Below are positions 56,529 through 64,000 of a stretch of DNA of 64,000 nucleotides, in pieces (within the stretch, counting starts at the first letter, position 1; each line of letters starts with the position of its first letter). The stretch is taken from assembly GCF_900207575.1 (NCBI RefSeq), contig NZ_OAOQ01000016.1, positions 1 through 64,000 of the forward strand, written 5' to 3'. Source of the stretch: Cereibacter ovatus. GTDB lineage: Bacteria; Pseudomonadota; Alphaproteobacteria; Rhodobacterales; Rhodobacteraceae. A model generated the notes under the pieces. The model saw nothing but the letters and a program-made list of their open reading frames with translations, was not told the origin of the DNA and did not search any database. The position numbers and the translations under genes are program-made.

Positions 56529-57491
56529 ATGGCCGACGCCCCGCTCTCGCTTGTGGCCGACATCGGTGGAACCAACACCCGCGTGGCGCTGGCCAGCGGG
56601 CCGCGCCTGCTGCCCGCAACGATCCGCCGCTTTCGCAATGCCGATCATCCGGCCCTTGCGCCCGTGCTGCGCGCGTTCCTGTCGGACGCAGGCAGCCCCC
56701 GGATCGAGGGCGCCTGCGTGGCCGCCGCAGGCCCCGTCCGCGATGGCGTGGCGACGCTGACCAATCTGGACTGGACAGTGGACGGAGATCAGCTTCGGGA
56801 CGCGACCGGCGCCGCCCGTGTGGCCGTCCTGAACGACCTTCAGGCGCAGGGTCATGCGCTGGGTCATATCGATGCCGCAAACCTGCGGGTGCTGCTGCCC
56901 GGCCCCGACAGAGCCCCTACGGGGCCGAGGCTGGTGGTGGGGGTCGGCACCGGCTTCAACGCGGCCCCGGTCCATGACACGGCAACCGGCCGGCTGGTCG
57001 CGGCCTCGGAATGTGGTCACGCCGGGATGCCCGTCCGAACCGAACGCGACCTGCGCCTTGCCCGCTTCGTCGAGACCGCCCATGGCTTTGCCGGTGTCGA
57101 GGACGTGCTGTCGGGCCGCGGTCTGGAACGGCTGCATGCCTTCGCCTGCGCCGAGACCGGCATTGCCGAAAGCCGCACCGCCGCCGGGATCATGGCCGCC
57201 ATCGCCGAACCCGGCCCCGCACAAGAGGCGGCACGGCTGTTCGCGTGTCTGCTGGGGGCCGAGACCGGCAATCTTGCCCTGATCCACCTGCCCTTCGGCG
57301 GGATCTACCTGTGCGGCGGCGTGGCGAGGGCCTTTGCACCCCATCTCCTGCCTCTGGGCTTTGCCGAGGCGTTCCGCGACAAGGGCCGGTTCTCGGCCTT
57401 CATGGCGGATTTTCCGGTGGCGGTGGTCGAGGATGATTATGCAGCCCTGACAGGCTGTGCGACCTGCCTAGCCGCGGGCGCCATCGGCTGA
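56529..57491 (+). CDS. glk: Glucokinase
   Basis: Phosphorylates glucose with ATP. The 320-residue protein has the phosphate-binding motif LVADIGGTNTRVAL (8-21), ND at 102-103 (VLNDLQAQG), GVGTGFNAA and ECGHAGMP in place of the more common EGGH. A C-terminal FGGIYLCGGVA motif binds adenosine. ATG 56529 follows GAGG by 6 nt. Convergent with rpsI. Confidence 0.9.
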   Translation: MADAPLSLVADIGGTNTRVALASGPRLLPATIRRFRNADHPALAPVLRAFLSDAGSPRIEGACVAAAGPVRDGVATLTNLDWTVDGDQLRDATGAARVAVLNDLQAQGHALGHIDAANLRVLLPGPDRAPTGPRLVVGVGTGFNAAPVHDTATGRLVAASECGHAGMPVRTERDLRLARFVETAHGFAGVEDVLSGRGLERLHAFACAETGIAESRTAAGIMAAIAEPGPAQEAARLFACLLGAETGNLALIHLPFGGIYLCGGVARAFAPHLLPLGFAEAFRDKGRFSAFMADFPVAVVEDDYAALTGCATCLAAGAIG

Positions 57492-57565
57492 TCGGTGCAG
57501 GCGCCCCCATCCCGATGCGAGGCAAAGCCCCGCGGCGCGGCCTGTCACCGCGGCGCCGGAATGAA

Positions 57566-57591
57566 GAAAGCGCAGCCTTGGCTGCGCTTTC
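57566..57591. terminator. Bidirectional terminator, glk and rplM-rpsI
   Basis: 10-bp stem GAAAGCGCAG/CTGCGCTTTC around a 6-nt loop between the convergent stops at 57491 and 57622. The U-rich arm lies within the stem on both strands. Confidence 0.7.
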
Positions 57592-57621
57592 CCCGTGGAT
57601 ACAGATCCGGTCTCGCGGCTG

Positions 57622-58104
57622 TTAACGCTTGGAGAACTGGAAGCTGCGGCGGGCTTTCGCCTTGCCGTATTTCTTGCGTTCCACCACGCGGCTGTCGCGG
57701 GTCAGGAAGCCCGCGGATTTCAGCGCGGCGCGCAGGGCGGGTTCATACAGCTGAAGCGCCTTCGAGATGCCGTGCTTGACCGCACCGGCCTGACCCGACA
57801 GGCCGCCGCCGGCAACCGTCGCCACCACGTCGAACTGGCCTTCGACATTGGCGACCGTGAACGGCTGGCGCAGGATCATCTGAAGCACCGGACGGGCGAA
57901 ATATTCGGCCATCGGCTTGCCGTTGACGGTGACCTTGCCCGAACCCGGCTTGATCCAGACGCGGGCGACCGCGTCCTTGCGCTTGCCGGTCGCGTAAGCG
58001 CGGCCGAGCGAGTCACGAACCGGCTCACGCGCGACGGCGGCTTCGGCCACCGGGGCGTCGGCCACGACCGACTTCAGCTCGTCGAGGGATTTGATGTCGG
58101 ACAT
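57622..58104 (-). CDS. rpsI: 30S ribosomal protein S9
   Basis: 160-residue S9 whose C-terminal lysine/arginine tail (RRSFQFSKR) reaches the P-site tRNA. Motifs: [49 protein letters not shown] and the [10 protein letters not shown] tail. An N-terminal extension of about 35 residues compared with E. coli is usual in alphaproteobacteria. It follows rplM by 3 nt. Confidence 0.97.
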   Translation of the reverse strand: MSDIKSLDELKSVVADAPVAEAAVAREPVRDSLGRAYATGKRKDAVARVWIKPGSGKVTVNGKPMAEYFARPVLQMILRQPFTVANVEGQFDVVATVAGGGLSGQAGAVKHGISKALQLYEPALRAALKSAGFLTRDSRVVERKKYGKAKARRSFQFSKR

Positions 58105-58107
58105 GGC

Positions 58108-58572
58108 TTACGCGCTCCGGGTGTTCTTCGGGTTCAGCGACTTGACGTCGAGAACGGTGGGCTGCTGCGCTTCATGCGGATGCTCGGCGCCGGCGTAGAC
58201 GCGCAGGTTCGTCATCTGCTGACGGCCAAGGCTGTTGCGCGAGATCATGCGCTCGACCGCCTTGATGACCACACGCTCGGGGTGGGCGCCGTCCAGAACC
58301 TGAGCGGCGGTGCGGAACTTGATCCCGCCCGGATGGCCGGTGTGCCAGTAGTAACGCTTGTCAGCGCGCTTGTTGCCGGTCATCTGCACCTTGTCGGCGT
58401 TGATGATGATGACGTTGTCGCCCATGTCCATGTGAGGAGTGAAGGACGGCTTGTTCTTGCCGCGCAGGATGTTGGCGACGATCGTGGCGAGACGGCCCAG
58501 AACGACGCCCTCGGCGTCGATCAGGATCCATTTCTTCTCGATATCCGCCGGCGTAGCGGTGAAGGTTTTCAT
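58108..58572 (-). CDS. rplM: 50S ribosomal protein L13
   Basis: 154-residue early-assembly 50S protein. It starts [33 protein letters not shown], with [31 protein letters not shown] and [22 protein letters not shown]. The ATG at 58572 is the family start; the frame extends upstream to 58665. First gene of rplM-rpsI. Confidence 0.97.
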   Translation of the reverse strand: MKTFTATPADIEKKWILIDAEGVVLGRLATIVANILRGKNKPSFTPHMDMGDNVIIINADKVQMTGNKRADKRYYWHTGHPGGIKFRTAAQVLDGAHPERVVIKAVERMISRNSLGRQQMTNLRVYAGAEHPHEAQQPTVLDVKSLNPKNTRSA

Positions 58573-58750
58573 CGGGAATCCCTGGAATGGGGCGGGGGCG
58601 GGCCCCGCGAATTCGGATGCGGCTGTCTCGGGCATTTCGCGCATCAGGTCAAGAGCACGACACACGATTTAATCATTGCAAAACAATGACCTACAAAAAC
58701 GGTATTTAAATACCCCAACGGAAGTCCCTTCGGCACCGGGGAATCCCGCC
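58573..58750 (-). promoter_or_regulatory. rplM upstream region with promoter and palindrome
   Basis: AT-rich stretch upstream of rplM. On the minus strand TTGTAG-N17-ATTAAA (about 58665-58695) is a possible promoter. Just upstream lies a 14-bp perfect palindrome GGTATTTAAATACC (58701-58714) and a CATTG/CAATG inverted repeat near 58676-58690. Confidence 0.4.
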
Positions 58751-58753
58751 GTT

Positions 58754-59542
58754 TCAGCGCAGGATCGGCGGGCGATCGGGGTCCATCCCCGGCGCTGCGG
58801 GCGCATGTTCCTCGTGCAGTTCGGGCACCACGGGCACCGGCAGGTCGAAGCGCAGCGCAACCCGCTCCATCAGCACTGCGGCGCCCTCGTCCGGGGACAG
58901 AAAGCCTACATCCAGCGCCCCGGCCTCGATCCCCGAGAAGGTCAGCGCCTCGGACACTGCCCGCGCCAGTGCGGGTTCGGCGCCCGGAAGGCAGCCCACA
59001 AAGGCCAGCAGATGGCCGGTGCGCGCATCGGCATAGTCCACCGCCGCCACCAGCGCATGAGAGGCCAGCCCGCCTGCCCCGGCCAGCTTGGCGTCAAGGG
59101 CCGCCACCAACGCCTCTGGCAGGCTGGGCGGCCGGAAGGCGTCCAGCCGCGCCTCGGCTTCGGTAGGGGCGTGGCCGATGGTCTCGGCCAGCCAGTCCAC
59201 CGCCTCGGGTGGCAACAGCATGGCCGAGGGCGCATCGCCAAGGTTCAGCCCCAGACCGATCCCCCGCCCTGCCAGCAACCCCGCCACCACCCGCCCGGGC
59301 AGCGCCGCATAGGGCGCCGGCATCCCGGTAAAGGCCGAAAGCCGTTCTTCAAGGTCGAAGGCCAGCACCACCGGCCCGTCCTCAAGGTCGAAAAGCTGCG
59401 GCGACAGGGTCTCGTCCTCGGGCTCGCGTTCCAGAAGCAGGAACAGTTCGCCATCGGCCAGCCGGCCATAGAACCGAAGCCGCGCGGCATCATCGCCGGG
59501 TGCGGCCTCCATCGCGGCATGGGCCGCATCAAGCGGTGTCAT
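58754..59542 (-). CDS. SseB-family protein
   Basis: A 262-residue cytosolic protein with the SseB N-terminal domain: RLRFYGRLADGELFLLLE, a FDLEDGPVVLAFDLEERLSAF core and AALPGRVVAGLLAG. E. coli SseB raises serine tolerance when overproduced; its mechanism is unknown. Single gene, ATG 59542. No neighbouring pathway genes. Confidence 0.8.
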   Translation of the reverse strand: MTPLDAAHAAMEAAPGDDAARLRFYGRLADGELFLLLEREPEDETLSPQLFDLEDGPVVLAFDLEERLSAFTGMPAPYAALPGRVVAGLLAGRGIGLGLNLGDAPSAMLLPPEAVDWLAETIGHAPTEAEARLDAFRPPSLPEALVAALDAKLAGAGGLASHALVAAVDYADARTGHLLAFVGCLPGAEPALARAVSEALTFSGIEAGALDVGFLSPDEGAAVLMERVALRFDLPVPVVPELHEEHAPAAPGMDPDRPPILR

Positions 59543-60127
59543 CGGGGCGCGATCCTTCTGCTGGCACGGGTTGCGCCCTCCCTAGTGCCCCACCCGACTT
59601 ACGGCAAGGTCCGCCGGGGCCCCGGACGCAGGCGCAGGCGCAGGCGCAGGCAGGGAAACCACAGGGAAACCGGCAGCCGGAACGCGACATAAGGGAAGGG
59701 GCGGCTCGCTCTTGCCGCCCCTTCTGCTTCGTGGGGAAATTCAGCGCGTTCTCAAGTGGTGGTATCGAAAGTATAGGTAATACTCATCCTGATAATGTAA
59801 GTCATCTTGTGGATGTATCACCACCCTGCGTCAATCCTTCCTTTACCTTCTGGCCAAAAGTGCAAGCGCGGGCGGCTTGCGATACAACCATGGCGCGATT
59901 TTCCGGACAGATGATTATCGTCAGCGGAAAGTTGCGCGCAGAACGGCGGCATTTTTCCAACGCGAGCGGACTCGCGCGCGGCACGGCAAGGGGGCAGTCG
60001 ATTCGTCGACGCCATGACCACAGGACAATCCGGCAGCACGGCAGAACAGGGGCGCGGGGCCCATCGGGGCGCAGCCTGAGCAAGCGCCCGGGCCATGATC
60101 GCCCCGGCCCGGCAGGGGCCGCAAAGA
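59543..60127. other. 585-nt intergenic region without a recognisable gene
   Basis: Holds four copies of the hexamer CGCAGG (59627-59650), a 10-bp hairpin AAGGGGCGGC/GCCGCCCCTT (59696-59723), and an AT-rich stretch (about 59755-59830) unlike the surrounding GC-rich DNA. On the minus strand TATACT (59770-59775) is a good -10 box, but no matching -35 was found. Frames in 59802-60131 look like antisense noise. Confidence 0.4.
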
Positions 60128-61315
60128 TCAATCCACCACGATCACGTCGCGCGGGGCGTCACACAGCCGCTCGCCGCCCGATGGCCCCACCACGAAACTT
60201 TCCGAAATCGCCACGCCGAAATCCTGAAGCCACAACCCGGACTGGATGTGGAAGCACATGCCTTCCTGCAACGCGGTCCGGTCGCCCGGGCGCAACGAGA
60301 CGGTGCGCTCACCCCAGTCCGGCGGATAGGCCAGCCCGATGGAATAGCCCACGCGGCTGTCCTTCGACAGACCGTTGCGGCGCAACACCGCCTGCCAAGC
60401 GGCTTCGACCTCTTCGGCGGTGCGGCCGGGGCGGGCCATGTCCAGCCCGGCATCCACCCCCTCGACGATCACTTTGGCCAGATCCCGCAGCGCCCGCGGC
60501 GGCGGGCCGAGATGGAAGGTGCGCGTCAGGGGCGCGTGATAGCGCCGCCGCACCCCCGCAATCTCGATCATGGTCAGCGCCGAAGACGGCAGCGGCCGGT
60601 CGCTCCATGTCAGGTGCGGGGTCGATGTGCCCTCGCCCACCGGCATCAGCGGCACGATGGCGGCATAGTCGCCCCCCGCCCCCGGCACCCCCATCGTCAA
60701 CTGCTGAAGGATCGCCGCGATCACCTGCTGCTGGGGCACGCCTGGCGCCATCGCCTCGGTCGCGCGGGCAATGGCTGCGGTGCAGATCGCGCCCGCCTCG
60801 CGCATCAGCGCCACCTCGGCCGGCGATTTCACCAGCCGCGCCCAGTTCACCAGATCGCCGTTGTTGGCAAGACTGGCCTGCGACAGCCCCGCCAGCAGAT
60901 GCAGGTGGCAGCGCGCAGTGTAGTAATGGGCATCCATCTCGACCCCGATCCGGGCCGCCCCCCAGCCCCGGTCGCGGATCAGCGCCGCCAGCTCGTCATA
61001 GGGATGTTCGACCGGGTGATGCACCAGCCGTTCCGAAAACGGCACGATGTCGCCGTCAGGCAGATCGGTGGTGATCCGGGCGCTTCGGGCATCCTGTGCC
61101 CGGCCGAACCACACCGGATGCGCGGCATCGACATGAACCAGCACGCATTGCGGCACATAAAACGACCAGCCGTCAAATCCGGTCAGCCAGCACATGTTGG
61201 CCGGATCCTGGCACAGGATCAGATCGAACCCTGCCGCACGCATCCGCCGCTTCACGTCGCTGACGCGGCGGGCATATTCTTCAGGCGGGAACAGTTTGTC
61301 GAAAATCTGCGTCAT
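60128..61315 (-). CDS. doeA: Ectoine hydrolase (creatinase-like M24 family)
   Basis: Opens the ectoine ring to N-alpha-acetyl-2,4-diaminobutyrate. The 395-residue pita-bread protein closely follows DoeA landmarks: LCQDPANMCWLTGFDGWSFY, GVEMDAHYYTA, LVNWARLVKSPAEVALMREAG, GGDYAAIVPLMP, RYHAPLTRTFHLG and GYSIGLAYPPDWGERT. Several M24 metal ligands are replaced (SDxTRT becomes APLTRT; the IDxG aspartate becomes IEIAG), as in creatinase. Start set at 61315 (GGAGG close upstream); 61327 is possible. Divergent from the ehu transporter genes. Confidence 0.85.
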   Translation of the reverse strand: MTQIFDKLFPPEEYARRVSDVKRRMRAAGFDLILCQDPANMCWLTGFDGWSFYVPQCVLVHVDAAHPVWFGRAQDARSARITTDLPDGDIVPFSERLVHHPVEHPYDELAALIRDRGWGAARIGVEMDAHYYTARCHLHLLAGLSQASLANNGDLVNWARLVKSPAEVALMREAGAICTAAIARATEAMAPGVPQQQVIAAILQQLTMGVPGAGGDYAAIVPLMPVGEGTSTPHLTWSDRPLPSSALTMIEIAGVRRRYHAPLTRTFHLGPPPRALRDLAKVIVEGVDAGLDMARPGRTAEEVEAAWQAVLRRNGLSKDSRVGYSIGLAYPPDWGERTVSLRPGDRTALQEGMCFHIQSGLWLQDFGVAISESFVVGPSGGERLCDAPRDVIVVD

Positions 61316-61472
61316 CTCCTCCGCCATCGCATCTGCGATATCAGGGCCATCACCCAACCCTGACCTCGGCGTTGCCGCGGGGCACGCGCGATGTCAGGGC
61401 TGAATCCGTGACCAAACCAAGAGATACAACCATGCGCCTTTCCCGGCGACTTTTTCGCGGGATCAGATTTCA

Positions 61473-61501
61473 TTGCGACAGGTCGACTGTCGATGTATAC
61501 A
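61473..61501 (+). promoter_or_regulatory. Promoter and candidate operator of the ehu operon
   Basis: TTGCGA (61473-61478), 17-nt spacer, TATACA (61496-61501). The -10 box lies in the palindrome TGTATACA (61494-61501), the core of many GntR-family operators. Ectoine catabolism is usually controlled by the GntR/MocR regulator EnuR, so this is a plausible site; no regulator gene is in the window. Confidence 0.55.
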
Positions 61502-61563
61502 AAAGGACATAGTATCGGCCCCACACGCCGCAGCGACATCAGACGCAAGACCGGGGAGCCAGA

Positions 61564-62415
61564 ATGACACGCATTTCGACCTCAGCCAGTCAGACTACCC
61601 TTGTCTCGATCGGTCTTGCGCTGCTGTCAGGCACCGCCTTCGGCCAGACCACCCTGGAACGGATCAGGGCCCAGGGGTTCATCCGCGTGGGCTTTGCCAA
61701 CGAAGCGCCCTTTGGCTATGCCACGCCGGACGGCCACCTGACCGGCGTGGCGCCGGAAGTCGCGAAGGCGGTTCTTGCCCGGATGGGCATCCCCGAAGTG
61801 GACGGCGTCCTGACCGAGTTCGGATCGCTGATCCCCGGTCTTCAGGCCGGGCGGTTCGACATCATCGCCGCCGGCATGTTCATCACCCCCAGACGCTGCG
61901 AACAGATCGCCTTTTCGGAACCGTCCTACGGGATCGGGCAGGCACTGCTGGTCAAGGCGGGCAATCCCAAGAGGTTAAGCGATTATGCCTCGGTCGCGGC
62001 CGATCCGGGGATAAGGCTTGCGGTGATGGCGGGCGCGGCCGAGCGTGACTATGCCCGGCTGGCCGGTGTGCCCGATGCGCAACTGATGGTGCTGCCCGAT
62101 CAGTCCAGCCTGCTGGCCGCGGTGCAGACCGGGCGCGCGGATGCGGCGGCGCTGTCGGCGCTGTCGGTGGCCGACATGGTGGCCAAGGGCCGTGGCGTCG
62201 AAAAGACGAAACCCTTCGGCGAGGTCGCAGGACAGTCGGTCAAAAGCCATGGCGGCTTTGGCTTCCGCAAAGAGGATGCCGCGCTGCGCGATGCTTTCAA
62301 TCAGGAACTCAAGGCATTTCTGGGCACCCCCGAACATCTCGCACTGGTTGATCCGTTCGGATTCGGCGCAGACTACCTGCCGAACCGAACCACGGACGAG
62401 CTTTGTTCCGAATGA
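61564..62415 (+). CDS. ehuB: Ectoine/hydroxyectoine ABC transporter, binding protein EhuB
   Basis: Periplasmic family-3 binding protein of 283 residues. Signal peptide to about residue 27 (ending AFGQ), then RIRAQGFIRVGFANEAPFGYATPDGHLTGVAPEVAKAVL, DIIAAGMFITPRRCEQIAFSEPSYG and VDPFGFGADYLPN at the C terminus, the EhuB pattern. ATG 61564 has GGGAG 6 nt upstream. First gene of ehuBCDA; divergent from doeA, which supports an ectoine role. Confidence 0.88.
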   Translation: MTRISTSASQTTLVSIGLALLSGTAFGQTTLERIRAQGFIRVGFANEAPFGYATPDGHLTGVAPEVAKAVLARMGIPEVDGVLTEFGSLIPGLQAGRFDIIAAGMFITPRRCEQIAFSEPSYGIGQALLVKAGNPKRLSDYASVAADPGIRLAVMAGAAERDYARLAGVPDAQLMVLPDQSSLLAAVQTGRADAAALSALSVADMVAKGRGVEKTKPFGEVAGQSVKSHGGFGFRKEDAALRDAFNQELKAFLGTPEHLALVDPFGFGADYLPNRTTDELCSE

Positions 62416-62476
62416 CGGCCGGCGGCCCTGCCCTTCGGGGCCACCCGTTTCAGTAATCAGCGACGGATCGCGTTGA

Positions 62477-63199
62477 ATGGGTGTCACCCCGCTTGCCATC
62501 ATGCTTGGACTGACGGCCGCGGCGCTGTGGTGGCTTGCCGGGCACGAGGACTATCGTCCCTTCATGCCGGGCCTTGTCGAAGGTGCGGCGGTCACGATGC
62601 GGATCACCGTGGCGGGCGCGATCCTTGCGGTTGCGGCGGCGCTGACGGCGGGCCTTGCGCGACTATACGCCCCCGCGCCGCTGCGTTGGCTGGCCGTGAC
62701 CTATGTCGAGCTGTTCCGCGGCACCTCGGCGCTGGTGCAACTGTTCTGGCTGTTCTTCGTGCTGCCTCAGTTCGGCGTGACGATCGACGCCTTCACGGTC
62801 GCGGTTCTGGCGCTGGGCCTGAATGTCGGGGCCTATGGCGCCGAGGTGGTGCGCGGCGCCGTGCTGGCGGTGCCGCTCCACCAATGGGAAGCCGGCCTTG
62901 CACTGAACCTGAGCCGCCGGCAGATCGTGGCGCGGATCATCCTACCGCAGGCGGTCGTGGCGATGATCCCGCCATGGGGCAACCTGTTCATCGAACTGTT
63001 GAAGGGCACGTCGCTGGTCTCGCTGATCACGCTGGCGGACCTGACCTTCCGAGCGCAGCAGATGAACCAGACCACGATGCAGACCGGCCCTATCTTCACC
63101 CTTGTGCTGCTGGGATATCTGTTCATGTCACTGACCATCACCATCGGGATGCGGCTGATGGAACGGCGTGCGATCCGTGGGCTGGGCAGGCGCGCATGA
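62477..63199 (+). CDS. ehuC: Ectoine/hydroxyectoine ABC transporter permease EhuC
   Basis: 240-residue amino-acid-type permease with about five helices and the EAA loop EAGLALNLSRRQIVARIILPQA that docks the ATPase. The FRGTSALVQLFWLFFVLPQFGV and KGTSLVSLITLADLTFRAQQ blocks fit the HisM/EhuC group. It starts 61 nt after ehuB; a small GC hairpin lies in the gap. Stop overlaps ehuD by ATGA. Confidence 0.88.
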   Translation: MGVTPLAIMLGLTAAALWWLAGHEDYRPFMPGLVEGAAVTMRITVAGAILAVAAALTAGLARLYAPAPLRWLAVTYVELFRGTSALVQLFWLFFVLPQFGVTIDAFTVAVLALGLNVGAYGAEVVRGAVLAVPLHQWEAGLALNLSRRQIVARIILPQAVVAMIPPWGNLFIELLKGTSLVSLITLADLTFRAQQMNQTTMQTGPIFTLVLLGYLFMSLTITIGMRLMERRAIRGLGRRA

Positions 63200-63855
63200 T
63201 CTGGGATTGGGCCTTTGCCATCGAGATCCTGCCGCGCCTTGGACAGGCTGCCATCGTCACGGTGCAGGCAACGGTGATGGGCTTTGCGCTGGCGGCCACG
63301 CTGGGTCTTGGGCTGACGCTGGCGCGGATCGCCTGGCCACGGACCGCGCTGCCGATCTCGGTCGGGGTGGAACTGGTCCGCTCGACCCCGCTGCTGATCC
63401 AGATCTTCGTGCTTTACTTCGTCGGACCCGAGATCGGCCTTGTGCTGGATGCGCTGACGGCGGGCACGCTTGCCATCGGGGTCCATTACGCCGCCTATTG
63501 CTCCGAGGTGTATCGCGCGGGCTTTGAGGCGGTGCCCCGCAGCCAGTGGGAAGCCGCCGAGGCGCTGAACCTGAACCGCGGGACCGCGCTGATGCGCATC
63601 ATCCTGCCACAGGCGATCCCGCCGGTGATCCCGGCGCTGGGCAACTATCTGGTGGCGCTGTTCAAGGAAACGCCGCTGCTCTCGGCCATCGCGGTGCTGG
63701 AACTGATGCAGACGGCAAAGATCATCGGATCGGAAAGTTTCCGCTACACCGAGCCGATCACGCTGGTCGGGCTGTTCTTTCTCGGCATGAGCCTGATTTC
63801 GGCCGCGCTTATCCGACTGGTGGAAGCGCGGATCACCCAAGGGGTGCGGCGATGA
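63196..63855 (+). CDS. ehuD: Ectoine/hydroxyectoine ABC transporter permease EhuD
   Basis: 219-residue partner permease: opening MIWDWAFAIEILPRLGQAAIV, VELVRSTPLLIQIFVLYFVGP and the EAA loop EAAEALNLNRGTALMRIILPQAIPP. ATG 63196 lies in the ehuC stop and its TGA overlaps the ehuA ATG, so the three genes are co-translated. Confidence 0.9.
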   Translation: MIWDWAFAIEILPRLGQAAIVTVQATVMGFALAATLGLGLTLARIAWPRTALPISVGVELVRSTPLLIQIFVLYFVGPEIGLVLDALTAGTLAIGVHYAAYCSEVYRAGFEAVPRSQWEAAEALNLNRGTALMRIILPQAIPPVIPALGNYLVALFKETPLLSAIAVLELMQTAKIIGSESFRYTEPITLVGLFFLGMSLISAALIRLVEARITQGVRR

Positions 63856-64000
63856 TGCAAGATCCGATGGTGCGGTTCCAGAACGTGACCAAACGCCATG
63901 GCAGTCATATCGTAGTGGACGGGCTGAACCTGGATGTCGCACGCAACGAGAAGGTGGCGATCATCGGCGCCTCGGGTTCGGGCAAGACCTCGCTTCTGCG
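63852..64000 (+). CDS. ehuA: Ectoine/hydroxyectoine ABC transporter ATPase EhuA (partial)
   Basis: The first 49 residues of an amino-acid-type ABC ATPase, cut by the window edge. MVRFQNVTKRHGSHIVVDGLNLDVARNEKV leads into Walker A GASGSGKTSLL. ATG 63852 (or 63855) overlaps the ehuD stop. Confidence 0.88.
   Translation, partial: MMQDPMVRFQNVTKRHGSHIVVDGLNLDVARNEKVAIIGASGSGKTSLL

Noticed and set aside
59627-59650. CGCAGG hexamer run as a possible tandem-repeat locus or CRISPR fragment
   Set aside because: Only four adjacent copies, no spacers; ordinary GC-rich simple repeat.

Overview
The window is a GC-rich chromosomal stretch from an alphaproteobacterium, most likely a Rhodobacter-like member of the Rhodobacterales. 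The main support is the block dusB/nifR3-ntrB-ntrC-ntrY-ntrX-trkA-trkH-hfq-hflX (about 26.6-38.5 kb), which is the order known from Rhodobacter. Other support comes from a fused ispDF gene, an NtrC without the sigma54-contact GAFTGA loop, an Mg-type HemB, and many ATGA/GTGA stop-start overlaps. No rRNA, tRNA or CRISPR was seen.

Layout. 0-0.4 kb: a tyrosine-recombinase gene cut by an IS3-type insertion sequence that runs off the left edge. 0.5-7.4 kb: housekeeping genes (rpe, a FAD oxidoreductase, rpsB-tsf, psuG, a DUF502 membrane protein, bdhA). 7.4-14.8 kb: a probable small RNA, an orphan YejA-like binding protein, an entericidin-like lipoprotein, and a TetR-MFP-RND efflux operon with a perfect 20-bp operator. 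14.9-26.3 kb: a DsbA-like protein with an MFS exporter, mfd, hemB, a SYLF lipoprotein, a beta-hydroxyacid dehydrogenase and a penicillin-acylase-family hydrolase. 26.6-38.5 kb: hflX/hfq, potassium uptake (trkAH) and both nitrogen two-component systems. 38.7-42.2 kb: a tightly overlapping run ispDF-pgpA-cinA, then coq10-like, hpt and a small membrane protein. 42.3-43.2 kb: two decayed cytochrome genes. 43.2-51.2 kb: lipA, a HerA-like ATPase, two probable small RNAs, an IalB-family protein, an lpxD-ACP-KAS group and an L,D-transpeptidase. 51.6-53.8 kb: a DUF882 peptidase and then about 1.7 kb of mobile-element debris. 53.9-59.5 kb: guaB, a TDT-type membrane protein, glk, rplM-rpsI and an SseB-family protein. 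60.1-64 kb: ectoine hydrolase divergent from an Ehu-type ectoine ABC transporter cut by the right edge.

How the genes work together. The ntr block couples nitrogen sensing (NtrB/C and NtrY/X) to tRNA modification (DusB) and continues into K+ uptake and the RNA chaperone Hfq. The efflux operon is probably self-repressed through the palindrome at its promoter. lpxD, a dedicated acyl carrier protein and a ketoacyl synthase probably supply lipid A acyl chains. The right-hand cluster imports ectoine/hydroxyectoine as a nutrient or osmolyte and starts its breakdown.

Most of the window is ordinary core chromosome. The parts most worth a second look are three probable intergenic small RNAs (7.45-7.52 kb and two near 45.9-46.1 kb), the decaying cytochrome c'/c pair, the debris island with a perfect 28-bp palindrome, and the in-frame internal ribosome-binding site at the IspF half of ispDF. 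I found no clearly novel multi-gene system.
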